Position numbers and translations under genes: made by a program. Of a DNA stretch of 37,021 nt, positions 23,779-32,595 are shown piece after piece. Source of the DNA: Nitrospirota bacterium (lineage in GTDB: Bacteria; Nitrospirota; Nitrospiria; Nitrospirales; NS-4); contig VBOG01000037.1 of the NCBI GenBank assembly GCA_005877815.1, positions 1 through 37,021 of the forward strand, in the 5' to 3' direction. Within the stretch, counting starts at the first letter, position 1. Each line of letters opens with the position of its first letter. The notes beneath the pieces were generated by a model, which made no database searches, had not been told where the DNA came from, and worked only from the letters and a program-made list of their open reading frames with translations.

Positions 23779-24387
23779 ATGAAACTCTTACCAGCATACC
23801 CCGGTATGCGAGACAGTTCCCAATGTGTCCCGCATGCGACAGTGGTATTGCTGGCCCGCATCCCATCACTCTACCTTCATTGGTCCGGTGGGCTGCTCGT
23901 CTGGATTGCCATCGGCCTGTTGTCCACGCCAGTTCAAGCCGCATCTGACGTAGTGAAAAATGACACAGTCCAGGAAGTGGCGATCGCCTGGTCAGAGGAG
24001 ATCCTCAACGATTTCCGCGACGGGACGGTCTTCGCGGTGAGGCTTGCCGAGCATGTCGGCAAAAAAGCTGCGTCCCTCGTGCCGACACTACAGGTGAGCT
24101 CAGGCTTCGATATGCGCGAATTTGGCCTCAAGCCGGGGAAATACTGGTACGGCGTCAGGCTCCCTAAAAAAATGTCACAATTAGACCTTCACAACACGTA
24201 CGGTTTCATGTCGGACGAATTGATCAGGACACAGTCCAGATGGACCGTACCGTTCGGCGCGGGTTTCAACCTCCCGATCAAGGGCCGAAGCAGTCTTACC
24301 GTCAATTTTCTGCTGAACGTAGGTGCAGGCCCAGCGCCGACCAAAGACCACTTCTTCCCAGGCATTACAATTGGCTTTCGATTCTGA
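23779..24387 (+). CDS. Exported protein of unknown function, probably beta-barrel-like
   Basis: The 202-residue ORF has a hydrophobic stretch (HWSGGLLVWIAIGLLSTPVQAAS, around residues 34-56) ending in a plausible signal cleavage site; the true start may be an internal Met. The mature part contains alternating strands (FGLKPGKYWYGVRLP, RWTVPFGAGFNLPIKGRSSLTVNFLLNVGAG). It ends in GITIGFRF, with a C-terminal phenylalanine as in outer-membrane beta-barrels. No named family is recognised. The stop codon lies inside a 7-bp stem-loop (24384-24403). It is divergent from the peroxidase gene. Confidence 0.6.
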   Translation: MKLLPAYPGMRDSSQCVPHATVVLLARIPSLYLHWSGGLLVWIAIGLLSTPVQAASDVVKNDTVQEVAIAWSEEILNDFRDGTVFAVRLAEHVGKKAASLVPTLQVSSGFDMREFGLKPGKYWYGVRLPKKMSQLDLHNTYGFMSDELIRTQSRWTVPFGAGFNLPIKGRSSLTVNFLLNVGAGPAPTKDHFFPGITIGFRF

Positions 24388-24403
24388 AGGAAAAACCCTT
24401 CAG
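24384..24403 (+). repeat. Stem-loop over the stop codon of the 23779 gene
   Basis: CTGAAGG (24384-24390) pairs perfectly with CCTTCAG (24397-24403) across a six-base loop, and the TGA stop sits in the left arm. A T-run begins only about 30 bases further on, so it is not a classical terminator. It could still protect or end the transcript. Confidence 0.4.
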
Positions 24404-24578
24404 TAGGAGAAAGAAGGTATCCAATTACGAGAGTCTTTTTTCCTTATTCCGAAAAGCCAAGCTATGATTTTTGCTACCATTTCCCCGCCCGACAGAAATT
24501 AACGCCCTATGGCATATCTTATGCTGCATATTCCTTAGGTAAGTGCTCGAAAGTCTGTGGCCCTCCTAGGAGGACGAA

Positions 24579-25205
24579 ATGAGGCATGGGAACCAAATCG
24601 GCCTGGCAATGGCCATCGTGCTGATCGCCGGGAATAGTTTTGCCGAAGTCCCTCAGGCTTTCGCCAAGCAAGCTCGGACATTTGCACCTCCGTCGTGCGC
24701 TGACGGCAACGAAACAGTGGACAAGCCCGAGGTTTCGGCGCTGATGATGATCAGCGAGGGCCAGCTTCCCGACGTGCGCACGCTCAAAGTGGCGACGGCC
24801 GCCGAACGTCGGTGCGTCGAGAGCTTACGAGAAATCGGACGCCGGGCGATTGATCAGAAGAGGCTTTCAGAAGGTACGTATCAATTTCTTGTGGCGGTTC
24901 GCATGGCGCCAGCGCTTGCGGGCGTCACCTATGCAGAGCTCGCCACCAGCCTTGACAGGGCCGCCTATCCTAAGCATGCGATGGCAGCCTTTTTGAAGGC
25001 GTGGAAAGCGTTCGATACGGTCTATGCCAGGCCTGGCGTCCGACTCACGAGCGATGCTGTGTTGAGCATGGCCGATATCCGCGACGCGATTCAAAGACTG
25101 GGAGGACATGTGCCAAAAGCGGTGAGCGAACCCGGTCGACTGGCGGTGTCCGAAACTACACGGCGTTTGAAAGAGCGATACTTCAGGTCATTCCCGGCAC
25201 AATAA
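24579..25205 (+). CDS. Exported helical-repeat (TPR-like) protein of unknown function
   Basis: The 208-residue product has a signal peptide (MRHGNQIGLAMAIVLIAGNSFAE). The mature part is helical with TPR-like spacing: KQARTFAPPSCADGNE, then AAERRCVESLREIGRRAIDQKRLSEGTYQFLVAVRMAPAL, ELATSLDRAAYPKHAMAAFLKAWKAFD and a further helix. Two cysteines (in PSCADG and RRCVESL) could form a disulfide. TAGGAGG lies eight bases upstream of the ATG. I cannot name the family. Promoter elements are not convincing. It is convergent with the small gene at 25248-25403. Confidence 0.65.
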   Translation: MRHGNQIGLAMAIVLIAGNSFAEVPQAFAKQARTFAPPSCADGNETVDKPEVSALMMISEGQLPDVRTLKVATAAERRCVESLREIGRRAIDQKRLSEGTYQFLVAVRMAPALAGVTYAELATSLDRAAYPKHAMAAFLKAWKAFDTVYARPGVRLTSDAVLSMADIRDAIQRLGGHVPKAVSEPGRLAVSETTRRLKERYFRSFPAQ

Positions 25206-25247
25206 CGGGTGTCACGCCGCACTCGCGGGCGCCCGACCTACCGGGAC

Positions 25248-25403
25248 TTACTTGACGCGCCGAAGAGCACCGGACGCATAAAGATACTTCAGCGTCGAGC
25301 GCCACCTTTCCTCTTCTGAAAAATATGCCGGCTGCTTGCCGTTCTTCGGTTGAGGCGCGCGATCAATCCCGTAACACACATTCGTTTCAGACATCGTGTT
25401 CAT
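25248..25403 (-). CDS. Small protein with C-terminal LKYLYASGALRRVK motif
   Basis: From the ATG at 25403 the product has 51 residues, with AGGAGG eight bases upstream. A GTG or ATG further up gives the 70-residue track version, but its spacing to the ribosome site is poor. The N-terminal part is polar and proline-containing (VCYGIDRAPQPKNGKQPAYFSEEERWRST). The final stretch LKYLYASGALRRVK reaches the stop. The same pattern ends the 66-residue protein at 33547. It lies about 120 bases downstream of the histidine kinase on the same strand, with a hairpin just before its ribosome site. No function is known. Confidence 0.6.
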   Translation of the reverse strand: MNTMSETNVCYGIDRAPQPKNGKQPAYFSEEERWRSTLKYLYASGALRRVK

Positions 25404-25424
25404 GTCCATCTCCTCCTGGTGAGC

Positions 25425-25441
25425 CAATAGGTGAGCTATTG
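25425..25441. repeat. Perfect 6-bp inverted repeat before the small gene at 25248-25403
   Basis: CAATAG-GTGAG-CTATTG lies just upstream of the AGGAGG ribosome site of the minus-strand gene. It also overlaps a pair of GGTGAGC direct repeats. It could be an operator or an mRNA hairpin near the ribosome site. Confidence 0.4.
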
Positions 25442-25523
25442 TGCGGAACCTCGGAGGCATTAACTATTCATCCTAAGGGGCTTTAGGGAAACTTTCGATG
25501 TAGTGAAAAATCGCAAGGGGGGC

Positions 25524-26549
25524 TCAGCGCGCAGCAGGAAGATTCACCGTAAAGGAGGAACCTTGTCCAGGAACGCTTTCCACTGTCACCTTGCCGCCGT
25601 AACGGGTGACGATGTCGCGGACAATGTGGAGGCCCAGACCGGTGCCCTTTCCGGGGTCCTTGGTCGTAAAAAACGGATCGAAAATCTTCCCGAGCAGTGA
25701 CGGATCAATGCCGGGACCGCTGTCCTGAATGGTCGCCCGGATGGTGCCATTCGACTGCGACGTGGATACCGTGAGGAGTCCCTTCCCGTTCATCGCCTGC
25801 ACGGCGTTCGTCACGAGATTCACAAAAACCTGGAGCAGCTCATCGGGATTGGCCCGAACCGGCGCAGTTTCCAAAAACCTGGACTTCACATGCACTTCAT
25901 CGAGTACAGAGGCCCTTCGCGCCATCTTGACGGCCTCCTCGATCATCTGACTGAGGTCCAGGTCGCAAATTGTTTCAAGATTGCTGCGGCGAGTATAGGC
26001 GTTCAAATCTTGAACGATCGAAGCAATCCGCCGACCCGACTGGATGATCTCCAGGATGTATTCCCGAATGATCTCCGGCCGTGTTTCGTCGATCAGATGT
26101 TCTGAGAGGCCGGTAATGGCATAGAGCGGATTGTTAATCTCATGCGCGATCCCAGAGGCCAGCGTGCCGATTGTCGCGAGCTTCTCAACCTGAATAAGCT
26201 GATGGCGAAGCTCCCGCTCATACTGCGCGAGCTTCCAGACAAGAAGCGCCGACGTCCCGCCGAGAACTTCAGTCCCCGGTGGCTTATGGCGCGCAATGTG
26301 GCCGGCCATCACGGCATCGCCGGTCACGTCCACGATCAGGTCCGGCCGAATCGTACGTATCAGCGACAAAGGCTCCGTCGCCGTCGCGATGCCGAGGTTC
26401 CGGGCCAGGAGCATCCCCGGCGCATCCGGATTAATATCCACGACGCCGACGACCTCCACGGCAGGAGCAGAAGCGAACAGCTCGAGCAGAGCCTGCCCGC
26501 CCTTGCCTGCCCCCAGAATGAGCACGCGTATCTGAGAGGTTTCAAGCAT
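25524..26549 (-). CDS. Histidine kinase with N-terminal Rossmann (NAD-type) domain
   Basis: The 341-residue protein has no membrane segment. Residues 6-105 form a Rossmann-type domain: [17 protein letters not shown] with a GxGxxG-like loop (13-18), the second-strand acidic end in VVGVVDINP (D38) and DLIVDVTG. The kinase core follows: phospho-acceptor H136 in [18 protein letters not shown]-box [19 protein letters not shown]1 DSGPGIDP and [21 protein letters not shown]. The first domain probably senses a dinucleotide or another small ligand, such as the NAD redox state; that is inference. The receiver protein 12 bases upstream in the same operon is its likely partner. Three possible outputs, none visible. 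Confidence 0.88.
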   Translation of the reverse strand: MLETSQIRVLILGAGKGGQALLELFASAPAVEVVGVVDINPDAPGMLLARNLGIATATEPLSLIRTIRPDLIVDVTGDAVMAGHIARHKPPGTEVLGGTSALLVWKLAQYERELRHQLIQVEKLATIGTLASGIAHEINNPLYAITGLSEHLIDETRPEIIREYILEIIQSGRRIASIVQDLNAYTRRSNLETICDLDLSQMIEEAVKMARRASVLDEVHVKSRFLETAPVRANPDELLQVFVNLVTNAVQAMNGKGLLTVSTSQSNGTIRATIQDSGPGIDPSLLGKIFDPFFTTKDPGKGTGLGLHIVRDIVTRYGGKVTVESVPGQGSSFTVNLPAAR

Positions 26550-26561
26550 TTTTAGCGGCTG

Positions 26562-26993
26562 TCAATGATCGTCGGTCAACGCCATTCTTCGCTCCATCGC
26601 ACCGCTGACGGATGCGAGGAGCTTGTCCTTATCAACTGGCTTCACCAGATAGTCGTAGACACCCTTATTCAGGAGATCAGCAGCCATTGAGGCATCCGGA
26701 TACCCGGTCAGCACGATGATCGGCACGGAAGAATACTGCTGCCTGAAGAAAGTAATCGCTTCCAGACCGTTGATCTTTGGCATCCGGATATCGCATACGA
26801 TGACGTCCAGCATTAAGGGGTTGTCATCCGAGCCGATCATCGAAATTCCCGTGCTTCCATCATCCGCGTCAATGACGTCATACCCCGCCTTCATCAGCGT
26901 CAAGCGCACGACTTTCCTGACGCTGACCTCATCGTCCACCACTAAAATTCTTCCCATGCCGGGCGTGTCCTTTGTGTGCAATCCCCAAGGCAT
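26562..26993 (-). CDS. Single-domain response regulator
   Basis: The 143-residue product is essentially one receiver domain. It has the acidic pair in ILVVDDEVSVRK, phospho-acceptor D68 in DVIVCDIRMPKINGLEA, the Thr of VPIIVLTGYPDAS and the Lys in YDYLVKPVDKDKLL. No output domain follows, so it is CheY/Spo0F-like. The start at 26993 is chosen by GAGGAGG seven bases upstream; the track ORF to 27053 adds a cysteine-containing leader with no site. It lies 12 bases before the histidine kinase and downstream of lon on the same strand. A palindrome TGTTG-TC-CAACA sits 23 bases upstream (27016-27027). Confidence 0.92.
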   Translation of the reverse strand: MPWGLHTKDTPGMGRILVVDDEVSVRKVVRLTLMKAGYDVIDADDGSTGISMIGSDDNPLMLDVIVCDIRMPKINGLEAITFFRQQYSSVPIIVLTGYPDASMAADLLNKGVYDYLVKPVDKDKLLASVSGAMERRMALTDDH

Positions 26994-27015
26994 ATCGGCC
27001 TCCTCACAGTTGAAA

Positions 27016-27027
27016 TGTTGTCCAACA
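27016..27027. promoter_or_regulatory. Palindrome upstream of the receiver gene
   Basis: TGTTG-TC-CAACA is a perfect 5-bp inverted repeat 23 bases before the start codon at 26993. It could be an operator. No clear -10/-35 pair was found around it. Confidence 0.3.
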
Positions 27028-27176
27028 ACCCAGGACTGTGGAGCAAATTTCACGCCCCGTGGAAGATACTGAAAAAGCGGGAAGTTACAGTTTTAAGTCA
27101 CGAGACAGGCGGAGAAGAGCGGTGCGGATGCACCATGTCGGATGAGCATTACCACCACATAATAATAATAAATAAT

Positions 27177-27230
27177 AAAAAAGCCGGACCGACGCACATA
27201 CGCTGCGAACTGGCAAGTGGCCGTTCGCAG
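27177..27230 (-). terminator. Possible terminator after lon
   Basis: On the minus strand, ten bases after the lon stop, CTGCGAAC pairs with GTTCGCAG (8 bp, loop 12; 27203-27230). A TTTTTT run follows about 20 bases later (27177-27182), next to an AT-rich ATA-repeat. The spacing is longer than in a textbook intrinsic terminator, so this is uncertain. Confidence 0.4.
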
Positions 27231-27239
27231 AAATGGACA

Positions 27240-29642
27240 TCAGTTATGACTGACGCCGGCCACAATGGGCATCGCGGCCGGGGTGACGTTTTCCCCGGGC
27301 TTGAACGCGGCCGGCAGGACTTCTTCGATCGTTTCAACGAAGATAAACACCATTTCGCTCCGAACCTCTTCCGGGACCTCTTTTAAATCCTTCTGGTTCG
27401 CCTTCGGCAGGATGATCCGACGGATGCCGGCGCGATGGGCCGCCAACATCTTCTCTTTGATGCCGCCGACGGGAAGCACGAGTCCACTGAGACTGATTTC
27501 CCCGGTCATCGCCGTATCGCTTCGAACCGCCGTGCCGAGGTATGAAGACGCCAAGGCTGTCGCCATGGTGATCCCGGCGGAAGGCCCATCCTTCGGAATG
27601 GCGCCCGAAGGCACGTGGACATGAACGCCGTTTCGCCGGAACCTGGAAATGTCGAGTCCCATGGCCTCCGCGTGCGACCAGAGATAGCTGCGCGCCGCAC
27701 GAGCCGACTCTTGCATGACCTCCCCGAGCTGTCCGGTCAGCGTCAAGTCATTACTGCCTGGCAGCAGCGAGGTTTCGACATACAGCACGTCGCCGCCCGT
27801 CGGCGTCCATGCCAAGCCGGTCGCCACCCCGATCGGGAGCCGTTTGCGCGCTTCCTCGGGCATGAACCGTTCCGCTCCGAGCCATTCCTCAAGCGTCGAC
27901 CGCTCGATTGTCACCGGTTCGCGCTTCACGGGTCCCGACCCTTCGTCCGGTTGCTTTTCAGCCAGCGCGAGCGCGACCTTCCGCGTCAGCCGTCCCAACA
28001 TCTGCTCCAGTTGGCGAACCCCCGCCTCACGGGTATACCGGCTAATAATCTCCGCCAGGATCTGCTCACCGAGCTGAACCTGTTCCTCCGTGATGCCGGC
28101 CTCCTTGAGACGGCGTGGCCACAGATACTGCACTGCAATCCTCGATTTTTCATGCTCGCTGTACCCCGGCAAGCGGATCACCTCCATCCGATCCAGCAAG
28201 GGCTGCGAGATCGGATCGAGCGTGTTCGCCGTCGTAATGAAGAATACCTTTGTCAGGTCGAACGGCAGATCGAGATAGTTGTCACGGAATGTGTGGTTCT
28301 GCGCCGGATCCAAGACCTCGAGCAGGGCCGCCGCGGGATCGCCGCGAAAATCACGCCCCATCTTGTCCACCTCGTCCAGCATGAGCACAGGGTTATTGAC
28401 TCCCGCGCGACGAATGGCTTGAAGGATGCGGCCCGGCATCGCGCCGACATACGTCCGGCGGTGTCCCCGGAGTTCCGCTTCATCATGGACCCCGCCGAGG
28501 CTGAACCGCTCGAACGTCCGCCCCAGCGCCCTGGCGATGGACTGCCCCAGACTGGTCTTCCCGACCCCGGGCGGACCGACCAGACACAGAATCGGGGCCT
28601 TCGCCGTGGGGTTGAGTTTCAACACGGCGAGATGCTCAACGATCCGCTCCTTCACTTCTTTGATGCCGTAATGGTCTTCGTCCAGGACCTGGCGCACGCG
28701 TGACAGATCCACACTGTCCGCTGACGCCTTGCTCCAAGGAAGTTCAAAGACCAGTTCGAGGTAGGTGCGGATCACCTGATGTTCGGGTGACGCTGCCGGC
28801 GTCTTCGTCAAGCGGATGAGCTCTCGATTCGCCTCCTTGCGGACGTGCTCCGGAAGGTTTGCTTCCTCGATCTGCTGTTTGAGATGGCTGATCTCGCTCT
28901 CCTCGCCCTCGCCCTCTCCGAGTTCCTGTTGAATCGCCTTCAACTGCTGCCGCAGCAGATATTCCCGCTGGGACTTTCCCATTTCGGCCTGAGCGTCATT
29001 TGCGATCTTGTTGCGAAGTTTTAGTATTTGCACTTCGTGCGACAGCGCCGAATAGAGCTTACGCAGAAGATCTGCGCGGGTGGACGCTTCGAGCATCGCT
29101 TGCTCTTGCTCCACCGTGAGGTTCAGGAGCGACGCGACGCGGTACGCCAGGACGATCGGGTCCTGTTCCAACCGCAACGCCTGAACCACCTCTCCAATAC
29201 CCGGCGATTGAATCAATTCGGGAAGCTCGATGAGCTGGTCGGCGAGAGCCCGGTGCAGGGCGTCAATATCCGGCCCGGAATCCGTTACGGGTGGCACTTG
29301 GCGCGCTCGCACCAGGAGCAAGGGCTCGCTTTGTTCGACTTTGAGCAAGACCACCCGTTCGATCCCTTGGACGAGAGCCTGCAACCGCCCCTCAGAGTTC
29401 CGACCGACCTGCTTGATGACCGCAAGGGTGCCGATCGGGAAAAGGTCCTCCAGCGTCGGCTCCTCGTTTTTGGGGTTCCGCTGAGCCACGACAATGACCA
29501 GCTTTTCCTCGGTTTTCACCGCCGATTCGACTGCCGCCACCGAACGGTCGCGGGCAATGGTCAAGGGAACCATCACACCCGGAAACAACACGGTTCGTTT
29601 GATCGGGAGCACGGGAAGAGTGCGTATGGATGTATCGTTCAT
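27240..29642 (-). CDS. lon: ATP-dependent serine protease Lon
   Basis: This is an 800-residue LonA protease. The N-terminal substrate domain (residues 1-200) opens TLPVLPIKRTVLFPGVMVPLTIAR, and a long coiled region follows (200-280). The AAA+ module has Walker A GPPGVGKT (356-363) and Walker B VLMLDEVDK (about 419-427). The C-terminal protease has the catalytic S688 in PKDGPSAG and K731 in GGIKEKMLAAH. It degrades misfolded and regulatory proteins as a cytosolic hexamer. GGAGG precedes the start codon at 29642; the track start at 29699 is too far upstream. It diverges from the small membrane-protein and ftsH genes. A promoter lies at 29672-29699. Confidence 0.96.
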   Translation of the reverse strand: MNDTSIRTLPVLPIKRTVLFPGVMVPLTIARDRSVAAVESAVKTEEKLVIVVAQRNPKNEEPTLEDLFPIGTLAVIKQVGRNSEGRLQALVQGIERVVLLKVEQSEPLLLVRARQVPPVTDSGPDIDALHRALADQLIELPELIQSPGIGEVVQALRLEQDPIVLAYRVASLLNLTVEQEQAMLEASTRADLLRKLYSALSHEVQILKLRNKIANDAQAEMGKSQREYLLRQQLKAIQQELGEGEGEESEISHLKQQIEEANLPEHVRKEANRELIRLTKTPAASPEHQVIRTYLELVFELPWSKASADSVDLSRVRQVLDEDHYGIKEVKERIVEHLAVLKLNPTAKAPILCLVGPPGVGKTSLGQSIARALGRTFERFSLGGVHDEAELRGHRRTYVGAMPGRILQAIRRAGVNNPVLMLDEVDKMGRDFRGDPAAALLEVLDPAQNHTFRDNYLDLPFDLTKVFFITTANTLDPISQPLLDRMEVIRLPGYSEHEKSRIAVQYLWPRRLKEAGITEEQVQLGEQILAEIISRYTREAGVRQLEQMLGRLTRKVALALAEKQPDEGSGPVKREPVTIERSTLEEWLGAERFMPEEARKRLPIGVATGLAWTPTGGDVLYVETSLLPGSNDLTLTGQLGEVMQESARAARSYLWSHAEAMGLDISRFRRNGVHVHVPSGAIPKDGPSAGITMATALASSYLGTAVRSDTAMTGEISLSGLVLPVGGIKEKMLAAHRAGIRRIILPKANQKDLKEVPEEVRSEMVFIFVETIEEVLPAAFKPGENVTPAAMPIVAGVSHN

Positions 29643-29671
29643 CATGTCCTCCAGTCGATGAGCTAGTGTTA

Positions 29672-29699
29672 CTACTAGACACGGGATCGCATTAGTCAA
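29672..29699 (-). promoter_or_regulatory. Putative promoter of lon
   Basis: TTGACT (29694-29699, five of six consensus bases) is followed after 16 bases by TAGTAG (29672-29677, weak). The leader would be about 23 bases. No CIRCE or HrcA operator is visible. Confidence 0.4.
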
Positions 29700-29846
29700 G
29701 CATCAGATTTGCGAGGCCTGACTTCCCGGAGAACAGGACAGCGAAACGGGATGCCATACTTTCGAATGAAACTTCAGGGTCATGTACTGTGCGCGGCGCA
29801 TAGTGGAAACTAACTTAGCCGAAACAACTGAACACGAGGTGCCGAC

Positions 29847-30053
29847 ATGATTGAAGACGGATTGATGCTGGCAAACCTTCAAGGCGTGTCCGTGCACACA
29901 CTCGCAACAATGGCGATGATCCTGTTCGGCAACATTCTACCAGCAGGCGTGATTCTCACGCTGTGGTGGTATGCAGAGAAGCGTTCGAAGGAGGCACCTG
30001 AGCCTCCCCAACCGGCTTCCGCAAGGATCAAGGTGTACCGGCAGGCAGCATAA
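29847..30053 (+). CDS. Small single-pass membrane protein upstream of ftsH
   Basis: This 68-residue protein has one membrane segment, LATMAMILFGNILPAGVILTLWWYAE, after a short polar N-terminus. A charged, proline-rich tail follows (KRSKEAPEPPQPASARIKVYRQAA). The basic residues after the segment suggest the C-terminus faces the cytoplasm. GAGGTG lies upstream of the ATG. It precedes ftsH in the same direction by 135 bases. Small membrane proteins are known to modulate membrane proteases, so a link to FtsH is conceivable but unproven. No family is recognised. Confidence 0.6.
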   Translation: MIEDGLMLANLQGVSVHTLATMAMILFGNILPAGVILTLWWYAEKRSKEAPEPPQPASARIKVYRQAA

Positions 30054-30134
30054 CGCGATCAGTCGCGGTCCCCGTTCGAATCCCGCATAGAGTTCTGCTT
30101 ACATCTTCCTGCGGATTTTCTCTCTTACCGCTTT

Positions 30135-30154
30135 AGTGTAGGCTCCCTAACACT
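30135..30154. repeat. Imperfect inverted repeat upstream of ftsH
   Basis: AGTGTAGG and CCTAACACT pair with a single bulged base around a short loop, 35-54 bases before the ftsH start. No consensus promoter fits nearby, so this may be a regulatory site or leader hairpin. Confidence 0.3.
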
Positions 30155-30188
30155 TTCGAAGGTACCAACCTCACGGGAAGCCCGAACC

Positions 30189-32006
30189 ATGTTCAAAGAC
30201 ATACGAATCCCCAAGCGCTACGGTGTGATGGTATTCGCTCTACTACTCTGCGGCCTGAGCGCATTCTTTCTCCATGGTTATTTCTCCACCCTTTCGCCTT
30301 CATACAGCCAATTTAAACAATGGGTCATACAGGATATGGTGACGGACCTGACCATCACGGAAACGACCATCAAAGGTACCTTCAATCCCAAAGCGGAACC
30401 AGGCGGCCCGCGCGCGTTTAAAACCGGACGCGTCCACGATCCCGAGCTTGTCAGCCTGTTGGAAGACCACCACATCGAATTCAAGGGCTCGACAGACGGC
30501 TCCGCCTCGCAGGCGGTATCCTCCTTCGTCAACGTTCTGATCTTCGGATTGGTGGCCTGGTTTTTGTGGAAAACATGCAACGACCCGAACGGCCTCATGA
30601 GCGTCTGGAAATCGAAGGCCAGAATGTACATGGATCGCGATATCGACGTCCGCTTTACCGATGTCGCCGGCGTTGATGAGGCGAAGGATGAGTTGCTGGA
30701 AGTCGTCACGTTCCTCAAAACGCCGGAGAAATACACCCGCCTTGGCGGGCGGATTCCGAAAGGTGTGCTCCTCATCGGCCCGCCTGGAACCGGCAAGACC
30801 TTGCTGGCCAAAGCCGTCGCCGGAGAAGCGGGTGTGCCGTTTTTTTCCATCAGCGGATCGGCCTTCGTCGAAATGTTCGTCGGGTTGGGAGCGGCGCGGG
30901 TCCGCGATCTTTTCCAGCAGGCACGTCTCAAGGCGCCCTGCCTCATTTTTATTGACGAGCTCGACGCGCTCGGAAAAAGCCGCGATCATGGACACGGGTC
31001 GCATGAAGAACGCGAACACACCCTGAATCAATTGCTGGTGGAAATGGACGGCTTCGATACACGCAGCGGCGTCGTGGTGCTTGCCGCCACGAACCGACCA
31101 GAAATCCTCGATGCCGCCCTTCTCCGCCCGGGCCGGTTCGATCGACACGTGGCAGTGTCAGCTCCGGACCGCAAAGGCCGTCTCGCGATCCTCGACGTTC
31201 ACGCTAGAAAAGTCTCGCTCGCGCCGGAGGTCAAGCTTGAAGCGATCGCCGGCATGACGCCGGGCATGTCTGGCGCCGATCTCGCCAATATGGTGAATGA
31301 AGCGGCGCTCCTTGCCGCCCGACACGATGGCACGTCGGTCGGCCCACGTGATTTTGATGAAGCGATCGAACGCGTCGTCGCGGGACTGGAAAAAAAGCAG
31401 CGGGTCTTGAACCGCTCTGAGCGCGAGCGGGTGGCGCATCATGAAATCGGCCATGCGCTCACGGCATTGTTGCTGCCTGGGGCTGACCCCGTGCATAAGA
31501 TTTCCATCATTCCTCGAGGCGTCGCGGCCCTGGGCTACACGATGCAGGTGCCGACCGAAGATCGCTTTCTCGCAACACGGACGCAACTCGAGAATAAAAT
31601 CGCCGTCCTGCTGAGCGGCCTGGTTGCGGAAGAAATCATCTACGGCGAGATCAGCACCGGCGCGCATGACGACCTCCGCAAGGCCACGGATATCGCCCGC
31701 CGCATGATCACCGACTACGGCATGAGCGAGACGCTCCGCACCGCAGCGTTTGATTCCGGACCTTCTCCGCTCTTTCTGCAGAAGGATCGTGCGGTCCGCC
31801 CTGCCGGCTATTCAGAGGAAACGGCATCCGGCATCGACCGCGAAGTCGTCCGTCTTCTCGATAAGCAGAAAGCCTGTGCGGCCGAACTGTTGACACGGTT
31901 CAAGCCCGCTCTTGAGGCGGGAGCCACCATCTTACTGGAGCACGAAGTGATCACCGGCGCCGAACTGGCCGCGGTTCTCGAGGGATTTCGCCCACAGCCG
32001 GCGTGA
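30189..32006 (+). CDS. ftsH: ATP-dependent zinc metalloprotease FtsH
   Basis: The 605-residue membrane protease has two N-terminal membrane segments (about 11-30 and 110-128) around a periplasmic region. The AAA+ domain follows with Walker A GPPGTGKT (197-204), pore loop FVEMFVG (226-232), Walker [11 protein letters not shown] (251-260) and the second region of homology with arginine fingers (LRPGRFDRH, 312-320). The zinc protease has HEIGH (418-422), with a third ligand probably D495 in [10 protein letters not shown]. It degrades membrane and short-lived cytosolic proteins as a hexamer. The start ATG begins the membrane leader. A bulged inverted repeat (30135-30154) lies in its leader. Confidence 0.95.
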   Translation: MFKDIRIPKRYGVMVFALLLCGLSAFFLHGYFSTLSPSYSQFKQWVIQDMVTDLTITETTIKGTFNPKAEPGGPRAFKTGRVHDPELVSLLEDHHIEFKGSTDGSASQAVSSFVNVLIFGLVAWFLWKTCNDPNGLMSVWKSKARMYMDRDIDVRFTDVAGVDEAKDELLEVVTFLKTPEKYTRLGGRIPKGVLLIGPPGTGKTLLAKAVAGEAGVPFFSISGSAFVEMFVGLGAARVRDLFQQARLKAPCLIFIDELDALGKSRDHGHGSHEEREHTLNQLLVEMDGFDTRSGVVVLAATNRPEILDAALLRPGRFDRHVAVSAPDRKGRLAILDVHARKVSLAPEVKLEAIAGMTPGMSGADLANMVNEAALLAARHDGTSVGPRDFDEAIERVVAGLEKKQRVLNRSERERVAHHEIGHALTALLLPGADPVHKISIIPRGVAALGYTMQVPTEDRFLATRTQLENKIAVLLSGLVAEEIIYGEISTGAHDDLRKATDIARRMITDYGMSETLRTAAFDSGPSPLFLQKDRAVRPAGYSEETASGIDREVVRLLDKQKACAAELLTRFKPALEAGATILLEHEVITGAELAAVLEGFRPQPA

Positions 32007-32119
32007 CATTCCTCCTGGGTTGCCATCGCCGTTTCGCCGCATGTTTGCCGCTTCCCCGTCTGCCATAACCCATTTGAATAGTCTCGGGACGGGACCTCGT
32101 TACCTCTTTTGGTCCTGCC

Positions 32120-32149
32120 TTAACACCCCTGAGGGGAAGATTCTAAGAT
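32120..32149 (+). promoter_or_regulatory. Putative sigma-70 promoter for the 32201 gene
   Basis: TTAACA (32120-32125, five of six) and TAAGAT (32144-32149, four of six) are separated by 18 bases. A start near 32156 would give a 45-base leader to the ATG at 32201. It lies about 110 bases after the ftsH stop, so the gene is probably not in the ftsH transcript. Confidence 0.45.
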
Positions 32150-32200
32150 TTCACCCTGGGTATCGTTATGGCAGCTTCATAACTCAACCAGGAGGTTCGT

Positions 32201-32581
32201 ATGCTGAAAGAAATGGCGATGATGTCATTGGCCGCTGCGCTGGTCCTGGGAACAGTCCCTGCCATGGCGCAAAGCGGGCCCAGCAGTGGCGCAGGATCCG
32301 GCTCATCCAGCACGGGCACAGGCTCTGGCCCGGATACCGGCGTCGGCTCAGGGTCGACGTCGAGCCCGGGAATGAGCTCGGGGTCGGGAACCGGTACAGG
32401 CACTGATACCGGTCTCGGCTCGGACGCGAAGAAAAACAAAAAGCCCGGAGAATCCAGTATGCCGATCGAGAAGGATTCCGGAGCTGGCTCATCCTCCGGC
32501 TCTTCCGGCTCGAGCACCATGCCAGGTTCGAGCGGTTCGGGGGCAGGTTCCGGGTCGATGGGGTCCGGCACGGGCAAGTAA
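32201..32581 (+). CDS. Exported Gly/Ser-rich low-complexity protein
   Basis: This 126-residue product has a signal peptide (MLKEMAMMSLAAALVLGTVPAMAQ). The mature chain is almost all Gly, Ser and Thr with short repeated units such as GSGSS, DTGVGSG and DTGLGSD. A short charged island (DAKKNKKPGESSMPIEKD) lies in the middle. GGAGG precedes the ATG. The composition suggests a flexible, unfolded envelope protein. No function is known. The gene is followed by a strong double hairpin. Confidence 0.7.
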   Translation: MLKEMAMMSLAAALVLGTVPAMAQSGPSSGAGSGSSSTGTGSGPDTGVGSGSTSSPGMSSGSGTGTGTDTGLGSDAKKNKKPGESSMPIEKDSGAGSSSGSSGSSTMPGSSGSGAGSGSMGSGTGK

Positions 32582-32595
32582 ACACGACAGCGGCT

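Noticed and set aside
27159-27182. ATA trinucleotide run as a possible microsatellite or CRISPR-like repeat
   Set aside because: Too short and imperfect; it is more likely part of the AT-rich tail beyond the lon terminator.
27615-28703. Plus-strand ORF of 362 residues opposite lon
   Set aside because: Antisense shadow of lon.
29703-29897. Minus-strand ORF of 64 residues between lon and the small membrane gene
   Set aside because: It covers the lon promoter and the start of a better plus-strand gene; no ribosome site.
30074-30084. GTTCGAATCCC, resembling a tRNA T-loop
   Set aside because: The flanking bases do not pair as a T-stem and no anticodon arm or acceptor stem is found around it.
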